Below, piece by piece: positions 8,017 through 15,291 of a stretch of DNA of 64,000 nucleotides (within the stretch, counting starts at the first letter, position 1; each line of letters begins with the position of its first letter). The notes beneath the pieces were generated by a model. The model was not told the DNA's origin, did not search any database, and saw only the letters and a list, made by a program, of their open reading frames with translations. A program made the translations under genes and the position numbers. The DNA lies in the NCBI RefSeq assembly GCF_024802625.1, contig NZ_CP103371.1, positions 2,480,001 through 2,544,000 of the forward strand, written 5' to 3'. Source of the stretch: Massilia sp. H6 (GTDB lineage: Bacteria > Pseudomonadota > Gammaproteobacteria > Burkholderiales > Burkholderiaceae_D).

Positions 8017-8580
8017 TCATGGCGGCGCCAGGCGCCGGAACAGGGCAGGGTAAGCCACTACCAGCCCGTCGGGATCGACTTCGATCTCGGCCTGGTAGCT
8101 GCCAACCGGGCCTTCGTACAGGTAGCGGCGCTGCGCCAGGCGGGTGTAGGCCTGCTCGGCAGGCGCCAGCGCGAGGGTCGGCACCGAAATATAGGCCACG
8201 TTCAGTGCGGTGCGCTGGCGCAACTGCTCGCCCAGGCGGCGGATCGGGAGCGTATTGGTGAAAGGGGTGGCCGAGATATCGACGTCGAGACAGCCGGCAA
8301 GTTCGGGAATCGGGCGACCGTCGCCGTCGCGCCAGCGGCCGCCGCCATCGGTGGTGAGCACGCATGAACCGCCGCCTGCGGTATGCACTTCGACCGCGCG
8401 CACGCGCCAGTGGTCGTCGCAACAAATGCGGTAGGTGCAGCCGAAGCTGCCGTCGTCGCCGGTAACCGGGGCGACGCCAATGATCACGCCTTCCGCGACA
8501 ATGACGTCGTGGCGTTGCTGTAGGTTCAGGTGTTCGAGCCCGATGCCGTCATCGGTCTGCCAACGATATACGCGCTGCAT
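8017..8580 (-). CDS. Putative glycolipid-binding (DUF1089/PA1994-like) protein
   Basis: This 187-residue soluble protein begins MQRVYRWQTDDGIGLEHLNL and contains YRICCDDHWRVRAVEV and the later segment DVDISATPFTNTLPIRRL. These fit the 'putative glycolipid-binding' family (DUF1089, structural relative of the LolA/LppX fold), which is known mainly from a structural-genomics structure. Function in vivo is unknown. The ATG at 8580 is preceded by GGAG at a good distance; an in-frame TTG at 8586 is less likely. It lies upstream of rlhA on the same strand but about 100 bases away, so co-transcription is uncertain. Confidence 0.8.
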   Translation of the reverse strand: MQRVYRWQTDDGIGLEHLNLQQRHDVIVAEGVIIGVAPVTGDDGSFGCTYRICCDDHWRVRAVEVHTAGGGSCVLTTDGGGRWRDGDGRPIPELAGCLDVDISATPFTNTLPIRRLGEQLRQRTALNVAYISVPTLALAPAEQAYTRLAQRRYLYEGPVGSYQAEIEVDPDGLVVAYPALFRRLAPP

Positions 8581-8704
8581 GGCCAACTCTCCATCGCAGC
8601 AAACATAGCATGGGGCGCAGCGCGGTGACGCGCATTAGGAATAAGTATGGAAATGGCCCAGCAGCACCCTCTTCGGTACGGTGGCGCGGTGGTGCGGTGG
8701 CAGC

Positions 8705-8902
8705 TTAGTCGTTGCGTGGGACGCGGCGCCGTTCCAGGCGCCGCCGCTTGGCCGGCTGCTCGATTGCGCGGATCAGGATATCGCAGGAGACATGGCAATT
8801 TTCCAGGTAGTCGAGCGCAAAGCGCAAGCCCCGGGTTTCCGCCAGAAAGAAAGCGTACTCGGCAGTGACAGCGGTCTGGTCGTCTCGTCTTCGTTGCGGC
8901 AT
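8705..8902 (-). CDS. Small conserved hypothetical protein (65 aa)
   Basis: This short, charged protein starts MPQRRRDDQTAVTAEYAFF and ends in an Arg-rich tail (KRRRLERRRV). It has one helical central segment (ETRGLRFALDYLENCHV) and no membrane or export signal. The ATG at 8902 follows a GCAGAGAG purine stretch; a longer in-frame reading to 8953 has no better start. It sits alone upstream of the DUF1089 gene. I do not recognise the family. Coding potential is supported by a clean frame with typical high-GC third positions only. Confidence 0.5.
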   Translation of the reverse strand: MPQRRRDDQTAVTAEYAFFLAETRGLRFALDYLENCHVSCDILIRAIEQPAKRRRLERRRVPRND

Positions 8903-9087
8903 GGCTGGCTCTCTGCAGGTCAAGCGAGGCGTGGGGCTACGCGCTCGCTTCACCGCGTTCAGTCGGCAGAGGCGAAGCCCCTGCCTGGCCGGTACCCCGA
9001 TTCACCTACCGACTTGTTGTTGATAGTATAACGGGGATGTCGGCGCACGGCACGATCTGAAGGATGTTTGTTACAGCACAACGAATG

Positions 9088-9116
9088 GCCGGCACATGCG
9101 GTTGACATGGGCCGGC
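9088..9116 (-). other. Hairpin downstream of cheV
   Basis: Two copies of the self-complementary GCCGGC, plus inner CATG pairs, can form a stem of about ten pairs with one mismatch, 16 bases after the cheV stop. There is no T tract, so it may be a transcript-stabilising hairpin rather than an intrinsic terminator. Confidence 0.35.
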
Positions 9117-9131
9117 GCATCGACCGCAGCC

Positions 9132-10091
9132 TTACTGGCGCAGAAGGCGGCGCAGGGTAGTGGCCAGCTCTTCGGCCGAGAACTTGGCGACATAAGCGTC
9201 GGCCTGGACGTTCTTGACGTGCTCTTCGTTGGTGGTGCCCGACAGCGATGAGTGAATCACCACCGGAATGCTGGCGAAGCGGCCGCTCTTCTTGATGTTG
9301 CGGGTCAGGGTAAAGCCGTCCATCTCGGGCATCTCGAGATCGGTCAGCACCAGGGCGACCTTGTCGTGCACGGTCGTGCCTTCGGCCTCGGCGACCGCGG
9401 CGATGGCGTTGAGCTGATCCCAGGCTTCCTTGCCGCTCTTGGTCATGATAAAAGGCAGGCCCATGGCCTTGAGTCCTTCTTCGATCAGGGCGCGCGCAAC
9501 CACCGAATCGTCGGCTGCCAGCACGACCGAGCCCGGCTTGATGTGGATCTTGGCACCGACGGTCTGCTGGCTGATCTCCGGCGCGGACTCCGGATTCATG
9601 TCGCGCAAGATGGTCTCGACGTCCAGCACCTGGGCCAGCCGGCCCTCTTCGCCGTCTTCGACCGGCAGGCGCGCGATACTGGTAACCATGCCGCTCCCCG
9701 AGCAGCGTTCGGCGGACATTACCTGGCTCCAGTCCAGGCGCACGATTTCCTCGACGCTCTCGACTGCGAAGGCCTGGGTGGTGCGCGCAAATTCCGTGAC
9801 CAGCATGATGTTCAGGCCGGTTTTAGGCTTGACCCCTGCGATGGCCGGCAGGTCCAGCACCTGGATGATCTGGCCGCGCAGGTTGACTACCCCCAGCACG
9901 TGCGGCATCGCGCCGGCGACGGCGGTGATGGCCGGCATGGCGACGATCTCGCGGATCTTGAACACGTTAATACCGAACAGCTCGTTGCGCTCGCCATGTT
10001 CGTCGCCGCCAAGGCGAAACAGCAGCAATTCGAATTTATTGGTGCCTGTGAGATTGCTGCGCTCGTCGACTTCTTGTTGTACCGATTTCAT
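9132..10091 (-). CDS. cheV: Chemotaxis coupling/adaptation protein CheV
   Basis: This 319-residue cytoplasmic protein has an N-terminal CheW-like domain (about 20-165, with INVFKIREIVAMP and VLGVVNLRGQIIQVLDL) joined to a receiver domain (about 187-315). The receiver keeps the acidic pocket LAADDS (D194/D195) and the phospho-acceptor Asp at about 251 in VLTDLEMPEMDG. CheV couples chemoreceptors to CheA and its phosphorylation modulates adaptation. The gene stands alone, away from any che operon. A flagellin gene lies 2.3 kb upstream on the same strand, so motility genes are scattered here. The start ATG at 10091 is the only plausible one. Confidence 0.95.
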   Translation of the reverse strand: MKSVQQEVDERSNLTGTNKFELLLFRLGGDEHGERNELFGINVFKIREIVAMPAITAVAGAMPHVLGVVNLRGQIIQVLDLPAIAGVKPKTGLNIMLVTEFARTTQAFAVESVEEIVRLDWSQVMSAERCSGSGMVTSIARLPVEDGEEGRLAQVLDVETILRDMNPESAPEISQQTVGAKIHIKPGSVVLAADDSVVARALIEEGLKAMGLPFIMTKSGKEAWDQLNAIAAVAEAEGTTVHDKVALVLTDLEMPEMDGFTLTRNIKKSGRFASIPVVIHSSLSGTTNEEHVKNVQADAYVAKFSAEELATTLRRLLRQ

Positions 10092-10262
10092 ATTCCGCCA
10101 TGAGAAAAGTTAGTGCCGCTAGGAAAGCATTTTACGTGCGAAATTCATGAAATCGTCAAAACCACTGCGTAGCTGATCAATATTTTGTCGTCTCTGCGCT
10201 GGAAAAACAACGAAATTTCCGGGCGCGCCGCGCCGGCCCGCAATTTGGCGCCGGTGCCGGTT

Positions 10263-12179
10263 CTATTCGCCACGGGTGCGCCCGGAAGAAACAGGAGCAT
10301 GCGCCGCGCGGTCGGGTGCGACGAAGGCCAGGCCTTCTTCGAACGAGCGCAGGATCATGTCGACATGTTCTTCTACCAGCGCGCGCTTGGGCACTTGCTC
10401 GTCATACGGAAGTAGCACAGTGACCAGCAGCGCTTCCGGCAATTCCTGGCGCAAGTCTGCTACTGCGGCCAGCCATTGGTCGAGCTGATCCTGGCGCGGA
10501 TAAGTGATAAAGACGGTCGAGACCAGCGCCGGGTTGCCGGCCTCCGGACGCTCCCGGGGGGCGCCGGTGACGATGCTGCGCGCATCCACCTCGGCTTCGC
10601 GCAAGGCGCTCACCAGCAGTTCGCTCAGGAACTCGTCGCGCTCCGAGGGCAAACCGGCGCACAGCACGACCGAGCCGACCGGGACGTCGAGCGCGCCTTG
10701 CCAGCGGCCGAAGCGCGCTTCGCGCATCTGGCGCAAATGGGCCCCGATGTTCGCGTCCAGCAGCGGCACGGCCTTGCGCCGGGTGCGCGCGCCCGATTCC
10801 GAAGCCGAGGCCACCGTTTCGGCGATCGTCGCGATCACGGCGCGCATGCGGTCTTGCTGGACTTTGTCGATGCCGCCGGTGCCGAAGTCGGATACCGCCA
10901 TGCGCAAGCCGGGCAGCAGCACGTGGTCGCAATAGCGGGCAAAGCTGTAGCGCCGCACATAGGTGCGCGCATCCTTGATCAGTTCGTCGGCTTCGCCGGC
11001 CAGCACACGCTGGTGGAAGCGTTCGGCGTCCGACATGTCGGGAGCGTCGCCGAGCAGGATCGTGATTGGCGCCAGCGCCCGCACATGGCGTCCGGCCACT
11101 ACCAGGCACAGTGTGAGCGGGGTCGACAGCAGCAAGCCTACCGGGCCCCACAGTGCGCCCCAGAACAGCGCCGAGACGATCACCGCCAGCGGCGACAGGC
11201 CCGAACTGTGGCCGTACACCTTGGGCTCGATGACATTGGCCAGCACCAGCTCGATGGTCAGGAAGATCGCCATGCAGGTCGCCGCCAGCGACCAGCCCGG
11301 ATCGATGGCCGCCACGAACACGGCAATGATGGCGCCGGCCAGCAGCACGCCGAGATAAGGCACGAAGCGCAGCACCCCGCTGAGCACGCCCCACAAGATA
11401 GCGTGGGGTATTCCCACCAGCCATAGCGACAGCCCGATGACGGCGCCGAAGGTGGCATTGACGATGAATTGCGAAAAGAAGAATCGCGAGACTCCCTGCG
11501 CGGCATCGCCCAGGGTGCGGATCGTGCGGCTGACCTCGGCCTGGCCGGCCAGCCGCACCAGGCGGTCGCGCAGCGAGCCTTGCTCGAGCAAAATGAACAC
11601 CAGCAGGATCAATACCACCCCGGCTTCGCCGATCGGGCCCCATACCAGGCCAACGATGCGTCCGAGCGTGTCCTTCATGGTGCGCGGCGTGCGTACCTCG
11701 ACCGGCACCGGCGCGCTGGTAGCGGTATTGGCGGCGGTCGCCGACAGGTTGGCGCCGCGCCGCGGCCGGCTCTGGGCCTGGGGCGGCTCCACCGCGCCGC
11801 TCGGGGCCACGGCGCTGAGCTCAGCCTCGATGCGCGAGATCGGCCGCTCCACCACTTCGCGCACCTTGGCCACCTTGGCCCGGATCGCGCTGCGGTATTG
11901 CGGCAGGTCGCGCGTGATGGTCACCAGCTGGGTCGCCAGCACCGCGCCAACGCCGGCCACGAAGGTGGCCACCAGGGCCACCGACAGCAGTACCGCCGGC
12001 GTGCGCGCCAGCCCGACCCTGGTCATGCTGCGCACCAGCGGCGCCAGTACCAGGCTCAGGATGATTGCCAGCGCCAGCGGTTCCAGCACTTCGCGCCCGA
12101 AATGCAGCAGGGCGATCAGGCAGGTTGCGCCGACCACGGCATTGGCGCTCAGGCGCAGGGCGGGTGGCAGGACATTCAT
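10263..12179 (-). CDS. AI-2E family permease with long cytoplasmic C-terminal extension
   Basis: This 638-residue protein is much longer than the usual 350 or so residues of the family. The first 390 residues carry the membrane segments, with the typical GVLRFVPYLGVLLAG, EPKVYGHSSGLSPLAVIVSALFWGALWGPVG and LSTPLTLCLVV blocks. An inserted Pro/Ala-rich, probably disordered loop lies at about 140-175. The last 220 residues are soluble; they include GSVVLCAGLPSERDEFLSEL followed by FITYPRQDQLDQWL, which looks like a Rossmann or B12-binding-type alpha/beta fold without obvious cofactor His. Family members export small molecules or act as antiporters; the AI-2 link is by name only. The ATG at 12179 is supported by homology of the start MNVLPPALRLSAN-like region rather than a ribosome site. 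Confidence 0.85.
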   Translation of the reverse strand: MNVLPPALRLSANAVVGATCLIALLHFGREVLEPLALAIILSLVLAPLVRSMTRVGLARTPAVLLSVALVATFVAGVGAVLATQLVTITRDLPQYRSAIRAKVAKVREVVERPISRIEAELSAVAPSGAVEPPQAQSRPRRGANLSATAANTATSAPVPVEVRTPRTMKDTLGRIVGLVWGPIGEAGVVLILLVFILLEQGSLRDRLVRLAGQAEVSRTIRTLGDAAQGVSRFFFSQFIVNATFGAVIGLSLWLVGIPHAILWGVLSGVLRFVPYLGVLLAGAIIAVFVAAIDPGWSLAATCMAIFLTIELVLANVIEPKVYGHSSGLSPLAVIVSALFWGALWGPVGLLLSTPLTLCLVVAGRHVRALAPITILLGDAPDMSDAERFHQRVLAGEADELIKDARTYVRRYSFARYCDHVLLPGLRMAVSDFGTGGIDKVQQDRMRAVIATIAETVASASESGARTRRKAVPLLDANIGAHLRQMREARFGRWQGALDVPVGSVVLCAGLPSERDEFLSELLVSALREAEVDARSIVTGAPRERPEAGNPALVSTVFITYPRQDQLDQWLAAVADLRQELPEALLVTVLLPYDEQVPKRALVEEHVDMILRSFEEGLAFVAPDRAAHAPVSSGRTRGE

Positions 12180-12339
12180 ATGGTGCAGGGCTGGCTCATG
12201 GGAATGGCAATGTTGCCTTACTATTATGCAACAGGATACCCACACTCGCACGCTTCCAGCAAGGCAGGTGCATGCATCCCGGGCGGCGCCATCGCGGCAG
12301 GCAAGGCCCCGCGGGTGCGCCAGCCTGGCCCGTTAACAC

Positions 12340-12365
12340 AAAAAGCCAGCCTCGAAAGGCTGGCT
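12340..12365 (-). terminator. Intrinsic terminator of the flagellin gene
   Basis: AGCCAGCCT and AGGCTGGCT pair perfectly around a 4-base loop. On the minus strand the stem is followed by TTTTT. It lies 39 bases beyond the flagellin stop. Confidence 0.88.
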
Positions 12366-12404
12366 GTGAGCAGGTCTTGCCCGGTCGACCGGGCGCGCAG
12401 CCGA

Positions 12405-13259
12405 TTACTGCAGCAGCGACATGACCATCGACGACATGCTGTTGGACTGCTTGAGCATGGCGGTGCCGGCTTGCAGCAGCATCTGGTTCGAGGTCATGTT
12501 GGCGCTTTCGGTGGCGAAGTCGACGTCCATGATCAGTCCAGCGGCGGCCTTGCTGTTGGTGCTGATGTTCGACAGGTTGTTGTACACGTGCTCAAGGCGG
12601 TTGGCAGCAGCGCCCAGGCCCGAGCGGACCTTGTTGACCGAGGCCAGCGCGGTTTCCAGCTTGGTGATGCTACCGTTCGCGGCGGTGCCGGTCACCTCGG
12701 CGCCGGCGGTGGCAGCACTGTAGTTGGCGGTAGCGGCGCTGACGTCGGTGACGACCTGCGCCATGTCGGCTGTGAGGTTGACTGCCATCGTTTCGCTCGC
12801 CGAGGCGCCGATCTGGAAGGTCATCGACGCAGCCACGGTGCCGCCGACCAGCAGCTTGGTGCCGCCGAAGGTGGTGTTCTTCAGGACATTGCCCAGTTCG
12901 GTACCGAGTGCATCGTATTCCGACTGCATGGCTGCCTTGTCGGCGGTGGTCGACGAGGCATCGGCGGCCTGGGTGGCCAGGTCTTTCATGCGGACCAGCA
13001 TGTTGCTTACTTCGTCCAGCGCGCCTTCGGCGGTCTGCAGCATCGAAGTCGAATTCTGGGTGTTGCGCATGGCAACGGTCATGCCCGAGGTCTGGGCTTT
13101 CAGGCGCGAGGCGATTTGCAGGCCGGCGGCGTCGTCCATGGCCGAGTTGATGCGGTAGCCGGTCGACAGGCGGGTCATCGAAGTCGACAGCGAGCTCTGG
13201 GTGCGGCTGATCGAGTTCTGTGCGGACAGTGCAGCGTTGTTGGTGTGAAGGCTCAGCAT
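12405..13259 (-). CDS. fliC: Flagellin, short form
   Basis: This 284-residue flagellin keeps the conserved N-terminal D0/D1 helices (MLSLHTNNAALSAQNSISRT, then LSTGYRINSAMDDAAGLQIA) and the C-terminal D1/D0 helices (AAANRLEHVYNNLSNISTN to MLKQSNSMSSMVMSLLQ). The central variable region is only about 60 residues, so domains D2/D3 are minimal. It is secreted through the flagellar type III apparatus and polymerises into the filament. It is flanked by a strong terminator downstream and a very AT-rich leader upstream (13360-13392). I could not find a clean sigma-28 box. No other structural flagellar gene is in the window. Confidence 0.95.
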   Translation of the reverse strand: MLSLHTNNAALSAQNSISRTQSSLSTSMTRLSTGYRINSAMDDAAGLQIASRLKAQTSGMTVAMRNTQNSTSMLQTAEGALDEVSNMLVRMKDLATQAADASSTTADKAAMQSEYDALGTELGNVLKNTTFGGTKLLVGGTVAASMTFQIGASASETMAVNLTADMAQVVTDVSAATANYSAATAGAEVTGTAANGSITKLETALASVNKVRSGLGAAANRLEHVYNNLSNISTNSKAAAGLIMDVDFATESANMTSNQMLLQAGTAMLKQSNSMSSMVMSLLQ

Positions 13260-13354
13260 GATTCGGGTCCAGTCGGTGTTGGGTGGTTGAGTGCGGTGCT
13301 TGGGGTTCAGTACTCGCGTTCAACAGTACAAGGCGACAGGTTTCCCTGCGGCAT

Positions 13355-13395
13355 TAAGTTCCACAAAGAAATTTTTTAAAATAAATTTATATCCC
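13355..13395 (-). promoter_or_regulatory. AT-rich leader upstream of flagellin, likely promoter region
   Basis: A run of about 35 A/T-dominated bases stands out in a GC-rich genome about 100-135 bases upstream of the flagellin ATG. It is the likely location of promoter or UP elements. A TAAA...GCCG arrangement is present but with the wrong spacing for a sigma-28 site. Confidence 0.3.
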
Positions 13396-13453
13396 CCTCG
13401 CGGAGATTTGATGAGCACGCCGATCCGCCACCGGCAACAGCGTTAAGGGGAAC

Positions 13454-14626
13454 TTACGCGCGCACGTGCTTCCTGACGGCCAGCGCGCGTGCAACGGCAG
13501 CGCTGCCACGCGTAACAAAAGCGGCAACCGCGATGCAGGTAGCCACCAACGCGGCAAAGCGCAGATAGGTGGCAGCGACTGGCTGCTGCATCAAGACGTC
13601 ATCGAACAGGCTGGCGCCCATTGCAGCGGCCAGCATGATCACCGGAAAATGACAAAAGAAAGTAAAGGACGCTGTCTGTCCGGCCCAGCCATCGGCGCTC
13701 TCGATGGCTGGACTCGCTAAACCGGCGGGCGCATCCTGGCTCCGGCGCGGATACAGGGCCCAGGCCAGGCCCGCGAATCCCACTCCGACCAGCCAAAAGC
13801 CCCCCTGGACGACCAGCTCGCCAAAGGGCGCTGGCGGCAGGCTCGGCATCGACCCCAGCATCCTGGACAGCACCAGCGCACCACCACACAGGGCAAGCGC
13901 CAGCAGCGGCGGCGGCCGGAAGGCCCGCGCTTCGCTGAGAAACACAAGCGCGACCCCGGTTAGCCAGATGGCGGCCCAGACCAGGAACTGGGGGGGCATG
14001 ATCAAGACCACGGCCACGCACAGCGCCCCCCGCACCAGAGGCGCGCGCGCGCGAACCAGGGCAAACAGCAGGATCAGCGCCCAGAACAGGTAGGACAACA
14101 GGTAGAGCATGCTGTTGCTGCCAAAATTGGGAACGACAAAGGGTTGCAGCATCAGCAGATTGGCGAGCAGCGTCGTCAAGCTCAGGCTCAGCACACTGAA
14201 AGCCGGAAAATCGGTGTATACACCGGAGGCGCCAAACAGCCGGCTTCCGGCGAGGTCGAGACTGGCGCCAACCAGCAGGCCCGGCAAAAGGATGAGGTAG
14301 AGCGATGCGGCATGCCGGAACACGGCGCGGCTTGCGCTTGCCGCGGGCGGGTAGCGCCGCAGCAGCAAGCCCGCGATTATCCCGTCGAGGATGAAGAAGA
14401 CCGCGTAGGACTCGTGACCGAGTCCGGTCACGAAATAGAACGCCTTGGTCAACACCCCCTTGTCGTGCGCGGCGTCATAGTTGACGAACAGCAAAAACCG
14501 GGCATGGTACATGGTGGCCACGATGGCGGCGACCCAGCGCGAGACCAGCAGGAACAGGACGAAGCGGTTCTTCACAAGAGCCTCGGCGTTGACCCAGATC
14601 GAACGCATTTGCTGACAAATGTACAT
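13454..14626 (-). CDS. Acyltransferase-3 family membrane protein
   Basis: This 390-residue protein has about ten membrane segments. The N-terminal segment RWVAAIVATMYHARFLLF and the later YAVFFILDGIIAGLLLRR correspond to the conserved His-containing first helix and the 'VxxFFxLSGF' helix of acyltransferase-3 (OafA/NodX type) enzymes. An SFTFFCHFPVIM block near the end matches the family's conserved last-helix region. These integral inner-membrane enzymes transfer acyl groups to surface glycans or other exported molecules. The usual arginine-rich loop is replaced by LLLRRYPP. The start ATG at 14626 was taken; an ATG at 14608 is equally possible, as neither has a clear ribosome site. No glycan cluster is adjacent, so the substrate is unknown. 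Confidence 0.78.
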   Translation of the reverse strand: MYICQQMRSIWVNAEALVKNRFVLFLLVSRWVAAIVATMYHARFLLFVNYDAAHDKGVLTKAFYFVTGLGHESYAVFFILDGIIAGLLLRRYPPAASASRAVFRHAASLYLILLPGLLVGASLDLAGSRLFGASGVYTDFPAFSVLSLSLTTLLANLLMLQPFVVPNFGSNSMLYLLSYLFWALILLFALVRARAPLVRGALCVAVVLIMPPQFLVWAAIWLTGVALVFLSEARAFRPPPLLALALCGGALVLSRMLGSMPSLPPAPFGELVVQGGFWLVGVGFAGLAWALYPRRSQDAPAGLASPAIESADGWAGQTASFTFFCHFPVIMLAAAMGASLFDDVLMQQPVAATYLRFAALVATCIAVAAFVTRGSAAVARALAVRKHVRA

Positions 14627-14774
14627 TGCCTATCAGCAGGAGCATTGATCTGGCTAGGGTAACTTGATTAAGAGGTTTGATGAGCTGCAGCAGGCAAGTA
14701 CCCGATTTATTCTAATGAACGAGTCCTGCCAGGGTTTGAGGCCGCGCAGGCCCTGGGGCCGGCTGAAGAATCCG

Positions 14775-14813
14775 GATGAGAGATCCGGATGAGAGATTTA
14801 GATGAGAGATCCG
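14775..14813. repeat. Three tandem 13-bp repeats
   Basis: Units GATGAGAGATCCG, GATGAGAGATTTA and GATGAGAGATCCG lie head to tail just downstream of the last gene of the metal efflux operon. A partial unit precedes them. They are non-coding in the annotated frames. They may be slippage-derived or a protein-binding array. Confidence 0.8.
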
Positions 14814-14844
14814 GCGGCGGCCGCAGCGCGCGCCGGATCGATGC

Positions 14845-15219
14845 TCACTTGATCGCGAATCGAACACTGACCGACTTCTTGTCGGCGAACGTAACCGCGG
14901 CGACGGCCTTGCTGCCCGGCGCAAGTCTGGCGCCTCCCTTCATGACCAGCGTGTTGTTGCTGCCTGCCTGCAGCGGCCATTCGGTCCTTTGCGCACCCTG
15001 CAATACGGTCAGGGTGCCCGTGGCCCCTGCCGTCGACAGGTCCTTGCCATGATCGTCGACATAGATCGTGGCGCCGCTGCCGGTGGCGACCAGTTCAAAG
15101 GCCAGGTCGCCCGCGCTTTGCACGATGCCCCCATGCTTGGGCTTGGCGCCGTGGGCAAGCACATTGCCCGACAGGGCGAGACTGGCCGCGATGGCGGCGA
15201 CTGCGAAAATCTTGTTCAA
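14845..15219 (-). CDS. Small periplasmic protein of the metal efflux operon
   Basis: This 124-residue protein has a clear signal peptide (MNKIFAVAAIAASLALSGNVLAH) and a mature part starting HGAKPKHGGIVQ, followed by a beta-rich domain. The N-terminal His residues (H-x5-H-G) suggest metal contact. It is the last gene of the operon, 72 bases after the RND pump gene. It could be a periplasmic metal chaperone analogous in role, not in sequence, to CusF. I do not recognise a named family. Three 13-bp tandem repeats lie just beyond its stop. Confidence 0.8.
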   Translation of the reverse strand: MNKIFAVAAIAASLALSGNVLAHGAKPKHGGIVQSAGDLAFELVATGSGATIYVDDHGKDLSTAGATGTLTVLQGAQRTEWPLQAGSNNTLVMKGGARLAPGSKAVAAVTFADKKSVSVRFAIK

Positions 15220-15291
15220 TGCATGCTCCAGAAAACTGTGGCGGCTGGTAAGGGCGCCGCCACTTGGCCCGTGTGGATCGTTCGCGATGCA

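Noticed and set aside
11469..13379. Plus-strand frame of 636 codons
   Set aside because: It is antisense to the AI-2E permease and flagellin genes, with no domain and no ribosome site.
13260..13400. Possible sigma-28 promoter (TAAA...GCCG) upstream of flagellin
   Set aside because: The spacing is about 22 bases instead of about 15 and the -10 half is incomplete.
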